From a virus, in the IMG/VR virus record IMGVR_UViG_3300001398_000002, positions 91,232 to 155,231 of that record: 64,000 nt of DNA; one strand, 5' to 3'. The notes beneath the pieces were generated by a model, which searched no databases, was not told where the DNA came from, and was given only the letters and a program-made list of their open reading frames with translations. The position numbers and the translations under genes are program-made. Below, piece after piece: positions 6,060 to 12,391 of this stretch. Each line of letters begins with the position of its first letter. Positions within the stretch are counted from its first letter, which is position 1.

Positions 6060-7049
6060 TTACATCTTGTTGAGTCTTTGAACCGCACTTGTCAGTGTGG
6101 TCTTCGACACAGCCAAGCTCAGGCGCACCATCGAGGCGTCTCCAAAGGAGGCGCCATCCATCACATTGACCTTAGCCTTGACCGCGTCAAACCTAGGGCC
6201 TTTCTTGCACCACCCAAACATCCCAACGGATGACTTAGGGGTCAAAACTTTAGGGTCGAGGTCCAAGAGCTTCTCGTGAGCCCAGGCAAGATGATCTCGC
6301 ATCTCCCTGGAGAAACTCTTCCGAAGCTCGGGGTCAGCCGAATCCGCCTCAAGAATCGACAACAGCACTCTCTGAGAGGCCGTCGATATCCCTGCGGTAG
6401 TGGCTTCCACGAAGCTCGTCAAGGCGCTGTAGTAGACCGGGTTGTGGCACACGACCCAGCCTAGCCTCAGCCCTGACAAACCATACATCTTTGAAACACT
6501 GAACACCTGCATATCGCCCAGAGCGGTCAGCTTGTAATCGTCGGGGAGATAGCTCTCCGTGTAGTAGGCCGCATCGTGGATGATTGGCACCGAGGTATTG
6601 CAAAAGTCAGCGGTCTTTTCCTCGGAAAGAACGAAGCCGTCGGGATTGTTTGGCATCACCAATAGGTGAGCGTCTGCCTTCAAGCTGTTGGTCACCGACT
6701 TCAGGCCGGCACGAGCCATCATGAAGGGGAACGAGGCCCAGTAGGGCTTCCTGTAGGCCACCGAACGGGCTCCCTGCTGGCGGACCGCATGTAGTGCTGC
6801 GAAGATGCCATGCTTAGCGCCCACCGTGAGAACGACGGGTGCTTGGTACTTCTCCTCCAAAAGCTTCACCAGAGGCCCGTAGCCGTTCGGCGGGGCATAC
6901 TCCCAGATCTTCGGAAGACCAGAAAAACTGAAGGAATCCAAGTTGTAAGTCTGACTTACAACTTCCCGTAGGAAGTGGGGCTCGCCTATCCCCAGGTCGA
7001 TGCAGTCGGCCGGAAGGAGGGTTCGAGCCATCAATACGTCGTTGGACAT
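6060..7049 (-). CDS. PLP-dependent aminotransferase, class I/II fold
   Basis: 329 aa. Fold-type I landmarks occur in order: a TVGAKHGIFAAL segment for phosphate binding, MPNNPDG (the NPxG motif), HDAAYY (Asp and Tyr contacting the cofactor), then SVSKMYGLSGLRLGW, where the Lys after S is the Schiff-base lysine and the Arg-Leu-Gly-Trp pattern is typical of the aspartate aminotransferase superfamily. It is about 60 residues shorter than usual bacterial members, mostly at the N-terminus. The substrate cannot be read from the sequence. Such enzymes are rare in phages. The alternative start M7 (7031) is possible. Confidence 0.85.
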   Translation of the reverse strand: MSNDVLMARTLLPADCIDLGIGEPHFLREVVSQTYNLDSFSFSGLPKIWEYAPPNGYGPLVKLLEEKYQAPVVLTVGAKHGIFAALHAVRQQGARSVAYRKPYWASFPFMMARAGLKSVTNSLKADAHLLVMPNNPDGFVLSEEKTADFCNTSVPIIHDAAYYTESYLPDDYKLTALGDMQVFSVSKMYGLSGLRLGWVVCHNPVYYSALTSFVEATTAGISTASQRVLLSILEADSADPELRKSFSREMRDHLAWAHEKLLDLDPKVLTPKSSVGMFGWCKKGPRFDAVKAKVNVMDGASFGDASMVRLSLAVSKTTLTSAVQRLNKM

Positions 7050-7109
7050 GCTCTAGCGATTTCACAGAGGGATTAGTCGGAGAGGGAACCCCGAGGAACC
7101 CGTTGTCTC

Positions 7110-7198
7110 TCACCCGATTTTCTTCAGGGCTTCTTGAATTGCCCAGTAGCCCCTAGGCTTGGTTTCGACACCTCGTTTTAAGCAATGCTTCTTGATAG
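7110..7198 (-). pseudogene. C-terminal debris of an HNH endonuclease
   Basis: The frame reads AIKKHCLKRGVETKPRGYW, then 10 more residues and TGA. This is the last part of the helix-turn-helix plus RGYW ending of the HNH proteins at 3275, 4955 and 10160. No HNH core remains. The fragment starts exactly at the 3' end of tRNA-Asp, so deletion or replacement has removed the rest of the gene. Confidence 0.75.
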
Positions 7199-7269
7199 CC
7201 CCGAAGGGAATCGAACCCTCCTCGACACAGCGTGACAAGCTGCCGTCTACACCAGTGGACTTCGGGAGC
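7196..7269 (-). tRNA. tRNA-Asp (GTC)
   Basis: Anticodon stem GCAGC/GCTGT with loop TTGTCAC, T-arm GAGGG-TTCGATT-CCCTT, acceptor GCTCCCG/CGGGGCT with one mismatch and two wobbles. Confidence 0.75.
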
Positions 7270-7279
7270 AAAGTATCAG

Positions 7280-7352
7280 GGTGACCAGCGGGGATCGAAC
7301 CCGTCTAAACGCGAGTCACAGTCGCGTGTCCATCCATTGAACATTGGCCACC
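7280..7352 (-). tRNA. tRNA-His (GTG)
   Basis: Acceptor GTGGCCA/TGGTCAC with C73 and a G just before position 1, the His identity pair. Anticodon stem CGCGA/TCGCG with loop CTGTGAC. Confidence 0.92.
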
Positions 7353-7359
7353 ATAGTAG

Positions 7360-7433
7360 CGTCCTCGGCAAGATTCGAACTTGCGACCTGAGCTTTAGGA
7401 AAGCCCTGCACTATCCAGCTGTGCTACGAGGAC
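7360..7433 (-). tRNA. tRNA-Arg (CCT)
   Basis: Acceptor GTCCTCG/CGAGGAC, discriminator G, anticodon stem GGGCT/AGCTC with loop TTCCTAA, T-arm GCAAG-TTCGAAT-CTTGC. Confidence 0.9.
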
Positions 7434-7447
7434 ATTGTATGCAGGTT

Positions 7448-7528
7448 CACCGTGGGGTGGGATCAAACCACCGACCTCAGAAGCACCAGGGCCTGCGCCT
7501 GGTATAGCCTCTATTTTGTTCCCGGACG
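7448..7528 (-). tRNA. Degenerate tRNA-like sequence
   Basis: Anticodon-like hairpin CCAGG-CGCAGGC-CCTGG and T-arm GGTGG-TTTGATC-CCACC are spaced as in a tRNA with an enlarged variable loop, but no 5' strand pairs with CCACGGT. Probably a pseudogene. Confidence 0.35.
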
Positions 7529-7545
7529 CGAACCAGGACACGGAG

Positions 7546-7630
7546 TGCCGTCGGAGGGACTTGAACCCTCATACCCACAAGGGGCCATCGTTCTCAGCGA
7601 TGCGTGTATGCCAAATTCCACCACGACGGC
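7546..7630 (-). tRNA. tRNA-Leu (GAG), second copy
   Basis: Acceptor GCCGTCG/CGACGGC, discriminator A, anticodon stem CATCG/CGATG with loop CTGAGAA, long variable arm, T-arm GAGGG-TTCAAGT-CCCTC. Sequence differs from the GAG tRNA at 5787. Confidence 0.88.
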
Positions 7631-7675
7631 GTATCTCGAACCATGTGCTAGTCTATCTATATGTTCGCTAGTACA

Positions 7676-8401
7676 ATGTCAAACCGCACTTGGTCCGACG
7701 AAGAACTGCGAAAAGCGCTGGCTTCCAGCTACACCATCGCAGATACCCTCAGAAATCTAGGGATTTCCACGAGTCCTGGCAACTACAAGACAGTCAAAGG
7801 GTACATCACACGCCTAGGCTTGGACATATCCCACCATACGGGTAGAGCCCACGGTACTTCTGTGACACCTCTCAAACAATCCCTTGAAGAGATCCTGGTC
7901 GAGGACAGCACATACCGCAACACGGTTGCCCTCAAACAGCGTCTATTCAAGGCAGGGTTGCTGAAAGAAGTTTGTCTAAAATGTGGGTTGCTTCCTGTTT
8001 GGGAAGAAGAACCCATCACACTCCAATTGGATCATATCAACGGAGACCCATTCGACAACCGCCTTGATAATCTAAGGATCTTGTGCCCCAACTGCCACTC
8101 TCAAACTAAGACCTTCACAAGGAGTAAAACTAAAGGGAGATACAAGAAACAAGCAGCCAAATGTTCTGACTGTCATGCACCTGTATTCAGAAACTCTAAA
8201 AGATGCGAGGCATGCTATGGTCAGAGCATAACCAAGATTAACTGGCCGTCTGCAAGGGAGTTGGCTAAACGAGTCTTGAACAGTTCTAAAGTTCAAGTAG
8301 CCAGAGAGCTGGGAGTTTCTGAAGCAGCCGTTCGCAAACGGATGAAGAAATTTGGTGGCTACCCTCCGTTACGATCGGAGCCCTCTATGGCTTCAACATA
8401 G
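7676..8401 (+). CDS. HNH homing endonuclease with N- and C-terminal HTH
   Basis: 241 aa from the ATG at 7676 (MSNRTWSDEELRKALASSYT). The N-terminus looks like a DNA-binding helical region (TIADTLRNLGIST). HNH core: CLKCGLLPVW, LQLDHINGDPFDNRLDNLRI, LCPNCHSQTKT; then CSDCHAPVF...CEACYG and a C-terminal HTH (VQVARELGVSEAAVRKRMKK). It is one of the few plus-strand genes in the tRNA array, so it must have its own promoter or be silent. Confidence 0.9.
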   Translation: MSNRTWSDEELRKALASSYTIADTLRNLGISTSPGNYKTVKGYITRLGLDISHHTGRAHGTSVTPLKQSLEEILVEDSTYRNTVALKQRLFKAGLLKEVCLKCGLLPVWEEEPITLQLDHINGDPFDNRLDNLRILCPNCHSQTKTFTRSKTKGRYKKQAAKCSDCHAPVFRNSKRCEACYGQSITKINWPSARELAKRVLNSSKVQVARELGVSEAAVRKRMKKFGGYPPLRSEPSMAST

Positions 8402-8432
8402 CGCTTCCACCAGGTTAGCTTGGTAGCCATTT

Positions 8433-8482
8433 GATTCGTTGTACGGGTGTCGAACCCGCCAGCCAGTCGAGCCTCCCACCAC
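8433..8482 (-). tRNA. tRNA 3'-end remnant
   Basis: T-arm GCGGG-TTCGACA-CCCGT followed by ACAACGA and A73 is recognisable, but no matching acceptor 5' strand or anticodon arm lies nearby. Probably debris. Confidence 0.35.
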
Positions 8483-8485
8483 TGA

Positions 8486-8553
8486 TACACGGGAATCGAA
8501 CCCGTAGGCCTGCATCGTCTGCTCACCCCTAGCAATGAATCAGTACCCCGTAG
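8486..8553 (-). tRNA. tRNA-like gene with a reduced anticodon arm
   Basis: Acceptor CTGATTC/GTATCAG pairs in 6 of 7, D-arm TGCT-AGGGGTG-AGCA is perfect and T-arm ACGGG-TTCGATT-CCCGT is perfect. Only 14 bases lie between D-stem and T-stem, too few for an anticodon arm plus variable loop. Confidence 0.5.
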
Positions 8554-8615
8554 GAGAATCGAACTCCTGTCACCTGGGTGAAAACCAAGTATCCTAACCG
8601 TTAGACGAACGGGGC
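8544..8615 (-). tRNA. tRNA-Glu (TTC)
   Basis: Acceptor GCCCCGT/ACGGGGT, discriminator A, anticodon stem CTTGG/CCAGG with loop TTTTCAC, D-arm TCGTCTAACGGTTAGGAT typical of Glu. Confidence 0.9.
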
Positions 8616-8624
8616 ATAGCGTAG

Positions 8625-8699
8625 TTGCGGAGACTCCGATTTGAACAGAGAACCTTCGGCTTATGAGGCCGACGCGCTACCAGGTTGCGCCATCCCGCA
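8625..8699 (-). tRNA. tRNA-fMet-like (CAT)
   Basis: The D-arm and anticodon arm (GCAACCTGGTAGCGCGTCGG, loop CTCATAA) follow the bacterial initiator pattern closely. Acceptor TGCGGGA/CTCCGCA, discriminator A. Position 1:72 is T-A instead of the usual unpaired C·A, so initiator function is uncertain. Confidence 0.85.
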
Positions 8700-8744
8700 A
8701 TAGAGATTGTAGACTACTTCTTTCGCCCCGTCTACAAGGGGTAG

Positions 8745-8815
8745 AGCCTCTCCTGAGAATCGAACTCAGCCCGACGGTATACGAAACCGTTGCTCCGCCT
8801 TGGAGCTAAAGAGGC
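8745..8815 (-). tRNA. tRNA-Thr (CGT)
   Basis: Acceptor GCCTCTT/GAGAGGC, discriminator T, anticodon stem ACGGT/ACCGT with loop TTCGTAT. Confidence 0.88.
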
Positions 8816-8944
8816 ATAGACACGGTCATCACGTTTCAGAGAAGTTGCCGGTGTTCCCGGTCGACTCTTTGACTGCAACCTCTTGCGAGGCGGTGACTGC
8901 CCAACCGAAGAAACCTTCGGCCCATGTGATGGGCAATGACTGAG

Positions 8945-9018
8945 AGCTGGCGATGGGATTCGAACCCACCTAAACTTGCTTACCATGCAAGTGCACTCCC
9001 AAGAGATGCTACGCCAGC
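8945..9018 (-). tRNA. tRNA-Thr (GGT)
   Basis: Acceptor GCTGGCG/CGCCAGC, discriminator T, anticodon stem CTTGC/GCAAG with loop ATGGTAA. The 130 bases between this and the previous tRNA hold no gene, only small hairpins. Confidence 0.9.
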
Positions 9019-9023
9019 GTGAG

Positions 9024-9096
9024 AGCCTACGAGAGGCATCGAACCTCCAACCTCCTGAGTACAAAACAGGGGCACCGCCAATTGTGCTACGTAGGC
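9024..9096 (-). tRNA. tRNA-Thr (TGT)
   Basis: Acceptor GCCTACG/CGTAGGC, discriminator T, loop TTTGTAC, T-arm GGAGG-TTCGATG-CCTCT. With CGT and GGT this makes three adjacent Thr tRNAs. Confidence 0.87.
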
Positions 9097-9126
9097 ATAA
9101 AAGAGTCTCCGAGTAGTGAAGCAGGG

Positions 9127-9245
9127 ATTGCTCTTGCGAGCCAGATTTACCGTCTGGTGCCCGGCCATTGGGCGTCTCCTTCACAAGAGGTCTCAGAGAT
9201 TGAGGCATCTTGTGAAGGAGGCAGGATTCGAACCTACTATTTGCG
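9127..9245 (-). tRNA. Permuted tRNA-Tyr-like gene (GTA)
   Basis: Minus strand order: T-arm GTAGG-TTCGAAT-CCTGC (9237-9221), acceptor 3' strand CTCCTTC (9220-9214), A73; linker 9209-9183; then the 5' half: acceptor GAAGGAG (9182-9176), D-arm GCCC-AATGGCC-GGGC, a complete anticodon arm CCAGA-CGGTAAA-TCTGG (9157-9141) and variable arm CTC-GCAA-GAG. Joined in canonical order this is a full class II tRNA with anticodon GTA and A73, as in tRNA-Tyr. CTCCTTCACAAG and CTTGTGAAGGAG form a 12-bp helix across the linker. Position 33 is G. A conventional tRNA-Tyr is at 13171-13253. Confidence 0.7.
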
Positions 9246-9272
9246 TGTATGCTTCTAGGAGTGGAGACTCCT

Positions 9273-9351
9273 TAGTCCAAGGTGCGGGAATCGAACCCAC
9301 ACTAGAGATACTGGGTGCTACCCAGGGGCGCCATCAACGTCCATCCGGACT
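9273..9351 (-). tRNA. Unusual tRNA, anticodon AGC (Ala?)
   Basis: Acceptor AGTCCGG/TTGGACT (7 pairs with two wobbles), anticodon arm CTGG-GTAGCAC-CCAG, T-arm GTGGG-TTCGATT-CCCGC. Three extra bases lie between T-stem and acceptor, giving an elongated acceptor-T stack. It may be functional or decaying. Confidence 0.5.
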
Positions 9352-9423
9352 CCGGCATTCCACTCTTCACCATCCCCGTAATCCCGATTGGTATAGCTAT
9401 AACCTTTCGGCGGGTTTCTTGGG

Positions 9424-9495
9424 AGCGAGTGGCGGGAATCGAACCCGCTGGCACTAGTTTGGAAAACTAGCGCCCCACCATGGGGCTTCACTCGC
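9424..9495 (-). tRNA. tRNA-Gly (TCC)
   Basis: Acceptor GCGAGTG/CACTCGC, discriminator T, anticodon stem CTAGT/ACTAG with loop TTTCCAA. Nearly identical to the copy at 10084-10155. Confidence 0.92.
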
Positions 9496-9871
9496 GTTTC
9501 TTATCGACGGCCTCATCGACCACCTTCTCAGACTTCTCTTTTTGGTCCTTCGTGCGGTTCTTAGGATCGTAGTCCCAATTGATCGTCCCACGAGGGTGCT
9601 CTTCCTGATGCTTAGTCAGGTCTTTCTTGGTCTTTTCGTCGTCGCGCTTTTCCTTAGCCTTGCCGCGGTTCTTTTCAGCCTTTTCCTGGTCCTTCTTGAT
9701 CTTAGCGTGAGGGGCTACCTCATCCTTGATCCTCTGGACATCGGCGTCCTCGACTCGATGCTTGGACTTGTCAGCCTTCGGGTGGGCGTCCAGATACGTT
9801 TTCAAGGCCTTTTCCGAGGGGAAGGTCTTGGCAAGCTTGTATCGGAGGGCGACGCGACTGGCTGCTGACAT
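9488..9871 (-). CDS. Charged protein with N-terminal RVAxRY peptide
   Basis: 127 aa from M29 of the open frame (9871); upstream codons are less protein-like. It begins MSAASRVALRYKLAKTF and continues SEKALKTYLDAHPKADKSKHRVE. Both elements recur in the protein at 19175-19741 (RVAARFAMEH..., LKDYLHEHPGADPKNHHVE). The C-terminal two thirds are Lys/Glu-rich and probably coiled or disordered. No known function; the shared N-terminus may be a targeting or processing peptide. The stop overlaps tRNA-Gly by a few bases. Confidence 0.7.
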   Translation of the reverse strand: MSAASRVALRYKLAKTFPSEKALKTYLDAHPKADKSKHRVEDADVQRIKDEVAPHAKIKKDQEKAEKNRGKAKEKRDDEKTKKDLTKHQEEHPRGTINWDYDPKNRTKDQKEKSEKVVDEAVDKKRE

Positions 9872-9910
9872 AGGTATGGCTCCTAAGTGGCCATACCTAT
9901 AAGTAAAAAT

Positions 9911-9985
9911 TGGCTCCTGAGGAAGGGATCGAACCTTCGCTAGGCGGATTAACAATCCGCTGCCTTACCGCTTGGCTACCCAGGA
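9911..9985 (-). tRNA. tRNA-Asn (GTT), CCA encoded
   Basis: Acceptor TCCTGGG/CTCAGGA, discriminator G, encoded CCA, anticodon stem GCGGA/TCCGC with loop TTGTTAA. Confidence 0.92.
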
Positions 9986-10000
9986 ATGCGTAACGGTCAG

Positions 10001-10072
10001 CACTAGGGGAAGGAATCGAACCCTCATCTTCTCCGGTAACAGCGGAACACATTGCCTTTATGCTACCCTAGT
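10001..10072 (-). tRNA. tRNA-Asn (GTT), second copy
   Basis: Acceptor ACTAGGG/CCCTAGT, discriminator G, anticodon stem TTCCG/CGGAG with loop CTGTTAC. Confidence 0.85.
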
Positions 10073-10083
10073 ATGTCGTCGAG

Positions 10084-10155
10084 AGCGGGTGGCGGGAATC
10101 GAACCCGCTGATCCTAGTTTGGAAAACTAGTGCCCCACCATGGGGCTTCACTCGC
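10084..10155 (-). tRNA. tRNA-Gly (TCC), second copy
   Basis: Nearly identical to 9424-9495 (same anticodon arm, D-arm and T-arm). The acceptor 3' strand is CACCCGC, leaving one A·C mismatch with GCGAGTG. Confidence 0.87.
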
Positions 10156-10159
10156 ATCG

Positions 10160-10903
10160 TTACTTTTTGGTCCAAAACCCTCTTGAGGGGGTGTCTATCC
10201 CTCTAGCTAAGCATCTTTGCTTCACTGCTGTACCAGAAACACCCAAATTTTTAGCGATCTTAGTGGTGGGCATCTCCCACACCAAAGATTTCAATTGAGA
10301 GTCAGAGGGCCAGTCAGCTTTTTCTCTTCGAGTAGCTATGGATGAAGAACACTTCTTTCCACAATAACAGTTACCCCTCTTAAATCTCCTAGGAGTGACC
10401 GATACGGGTGCCTCACACACCACACAGGCTGTCACAATTAAAGCCTGCTTCAAGCCTTTAGGTCCGTAATCCTCTGTCTGAGTGTGACAATTAGGGCACA
10501 GAAATCGAAGGTTACTCTTTGCGTTGTTGAGGAAGTCGCTGTCAATGTGATCAACTTGTAAAGTTAGTGGCCGACCACACCACTCGGGTCCTGCCCCACA
10601 GACAGCACACTTATGGGATACGCCATCTCTGAGAAGAGCGTTCCGTAGTGTAGCGTGATCAAGTCTGCGCGTGCTCACCTGAGAGAACACCTCTGCGGGT
10701 GTTCGTCTTACACGGCCCTTATTCGAAGACACCCCAATGAAGTGGCTTCGATCTATCCCGAACTCGTCCACTCGCCGCCTAATCAAAGACCACAAGGATC
10801 CACTGCTAGTGACCCCTATTTTACGCAACAACTCGGTAAAATTGGTGCTCTCTTTAACTAGAGGGGCGAGGTACTCGTAAGTGTACTTTCGTTGATGGGA
10901 CAT
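10160..10903 (-). CDS. HNH homing endonuclease with C-terminal HTH
   Basis: 247 aa from the ATG at 10903; the earlier in-frame start translates tRNA. HNH core: CAVCGAGPEWCGRPLTLQ, VDHIDSDFLNNAKSNLRF, LCPNCHTQTEDYG. A treble of Cys pairs follows (CVVCEAPV...CYCGKKC), then the HTH TKIAKNLGVSGTAVKQRC and the ending RGFW. Very close in layout to the protein at 3275-4048. The stop lies 4 bases before tRNA-Gly. Confidence 0.9.
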   Translation of the reverse strand: MSHQRKYTYEYLAPLVKESTNFTELLRKIGVTSSGSLWSLIRRRVDEFGIDRSHFIGVSSNKGRVRRTPAEVFSQVSTRRLDHATLRNALLRDGVSHKCAVCGAGPEWCGRPLTLQVDHIDSDFLNNAKSNLRFLCPNCHTQTEDYGPKGLKQALIVTACVVCEAPVSVTPRRFKRGNCYCGKKCSSSIATRREKADWPSDSQLKSLVWEMPTTKIAKNLGVSGTAVKQRCLARGIDTPSRGFWTKK

Positions 10904-10933
10904 ACAATGGGGAGGTTGATAGATGGTATATTG

Positions 10934-11017
10934 CTGACAGGGTTGGATTCGAACCAACGACGGTATTTCTACTTCCGGTTAACAGCCGGACCCCTGCTTC
11001 CACTCGGGTACCTGTCA
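10934..11017 (-). tRNA. Class II tRNA with Asn anticodon (GTT)
   Basis: Acceptor TGACAGG/CCTGTCA, discriminator G, D-stem CCC/GGG, anticodon stem TCCGG/CCGGA with loop CTGTTAA, variable arm GTA-GAAA-TAC, T-arm GTTGG-TTCGAAT-CCAAC. The long variable arm and D-arm are those of Ser/Tyr tRNAs, yet the anticodon reads Asn codons. Confidence 0.75.
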
Positions 11018-11022
11018 ATGAG

Positions 11023-11094
11023 AGCGGGTGACGGGAATCGAACCGACCGAATCGATCTTGGCAAGATCGGAATCCACCTTGGCGTAACACCCGC
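11023..11094 (-). tRNA. tRNA-Gly (GCC)
   Basis: Acceptor GCGGGTG/CACCCGC, discriminator T, anticodon stem CGATC/GATCG with loop TTGCCAA. The T-stem is weak (GTCGG/CCCGT). Confidence 0.82.
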
Positions 11095-11095
11095 G

Positions 11096-11809
11096 TTACT
11101 TTCTAGAAGAGTATTTAGCAGCACAGGACCTTCCACAGAAGGGTCCTTTATGGCCCTTCTGTGCATTAGCCTTCACATACCCTGCAACCTTAACCGCTTG
11201 CTGGCCACACTCCAAGCACGTTATTTTGACCATCGCAGTACCGTTGTGCTGCTTTGGGTCAGAGGGTGTCTCCATTGACTGGTCCTCAGCATATTGAAGA
11301 TTGAGCGGTACTGACTGCCAATCCTCGAAGTGGCCTTGTTCTCTTATGCTGTGCAACACAGGAACAATCAATTCCCACGCAGCATAAGGCATAGAGCCTC
11401 TCATGTAATTACAACGTAGGCAGGCGGGCATCACATTTGCTTGCACATGCCCTAAGGAGTTGTCTTTTCTATCGAGGGTCATGCGAAGTCGAGTCTCACC
11501 GCAGTACTGACACCCCTTGGCAATTAGGCACCGAATGACCTCTCTGTCCAAATCGTTGACCAATCCTCGTTTTCTGTCGGAGGCCTTACAGTCTACGTAA
11601 ATAGCCCAATCTGGATATAGACGCCGTCTAGCGGCAATTTTGCCATGGGCTTTTCGGCCCTCATTTTTGACTCTGTCAGGATTGGCCTTCTTCTTTTGGA
11701 GGTGCCTGCACTGGTTGCACTGAGTCCGACGACCAACTTTAGCCATCTCAAAAGAGGTCAGTAGCTTAGGGTCGTGGCACACAGAGCAAATGGCTGTTTC
11801 TGGTTGCAT
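11096..11809 (-). CDS. HNH endonuclease, DRKDNSLGH subfamily
   Basis: 237 aa. N-terminal zinc ribbon (CSVCHDPK...CNQCRH), then the nuclease core CQYCGETRLRMTLDRKDNSLG with the His after LG as catalytic candidate, then ACLRCNYMRGSMPYAAWE. The C-terminus has a further zinc ribbon (CLECGQQA...CGRSCAAKY). The core closely matches the HNH at 32151-32924 (LGLDRVDNSLGHTQHN, ACERCNYIRRDMPYEAW) and differs from the RGYW-type HNH genes of the array. It ends two bases from tRNA-Gly(GCC). Confidence 0.85.
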   Translation of the reverse strand: MQPETAICSVCHDPKLLTSFEMAKVGRRTQCNQCRHLQKKKANPDRVKNEGRKAHGKIAARRRLYPDWAIYVDCKASDRKRGLVNDLDREVIRCLIAKGCQYCGETRLRMTLDRKDNSLGHVQANVMPACLRCNYMRGSMPYAAWELIVPVLHSIREQGHFEDWQSVPLNLQYAEDQSMETPSDPKQHNGTAMVKITCLECGQQAVKVAGYVKANAQKGHKGPFCGRSCAAKYSSRK

Positions 11810-11860
11810 ACAAGGGGCAGGCTTACAAGTGGATTACTGCCCCTCCAATACGCCACTCAG

Positions 11861-11931
11861 TGCCCCCAAGGAGAATTGAACTCCTCTTACCAGGTTGAGA
11901 ACCTAGTGTCCTACCAATAGACGATGGGGGC
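11861..11931 (-). tRNA. tRNA-Glu (CTC)
   Basis: Acceptor GCCCCCA/TGGGGGC, discriminator A, anticodon stem CTAGG/CCTGG with loop TTCTCAA. Confidence 0.9.
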
Positions 11932-11937
11932 AAAATT

Positions 11938-11988
11938 GGGTGACAGTTCACACGCACTCCCGAAGGAGTTTTGTGTGCCCTGTCGCCC
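11938..11988. ncRNA. Long imperfect hairpin between tRNA genes
   Basis: Nested pairing GGGTGACAG/CTGTCGCCC, CACAC/GTGTG and ACTCC/GGAGT closed by CGAA gives one rod of about 19 bp. No ORF. The region 11989-12221 shows nothing else recognisable. It could be a processing signal or a small RNA. Confidence 0.4.
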
Positions 11989-12221
11989 ACGGACAAACCA
12001 GGAGAGAATTCCGAGTTCCTAATGGAGATGGTGCTCCACCGCTTTTTGCACTCTACCTTGTGAGGTCGAGCTTACTCTGCGGACAGCCAATCACAGCGCC
12101 GGCTTCATTCCGGATGTGTTGGATGCGTTTTTCCGAGCCCTGACGGGATCGGTGGAAACGAATTCAAAGTGTCCTGTTCAAATTTTCAAGGAGCAGGGAA
12201 GGTGTAAGCCTTCCTTACTAG

Positions 12222-12292
12222 TTCCGGGGCAAGGGATCGAACCTCGATTTACTGAGTCAGAGTCAGTTGGCCTACCATTAGCCGAACCCGGA
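12222..12292 (-). tRNA. tRNA-Gln (CTG)
   Basis: Acceptor TCCGGGT/CCCCGGA (one mismatch), discriminator A, anticodon stem ACTGA/TCAGT with loop CTCTGAC. Confidence 0.85.
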
Positions 12293-12316
12293 ATATTTCG
12301 TGTCTGTATCTCTTCG

Positions 12317-12391
12317 TGGGTGTAGGGGGACTTGAACCCGACCAACTAACCGCTTAAGAGGCGGCTACTCTACCATTGAGTTATACACCCG
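12317..12391 (-). tRNA. tRNA-Lys (CTT)
   Basis: Acceptor GGGTGTA/TACACCC, discriminator A, anticodon stem GCCGC/GCGGT with loop CTCTTAA. Confidence 0.9.
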
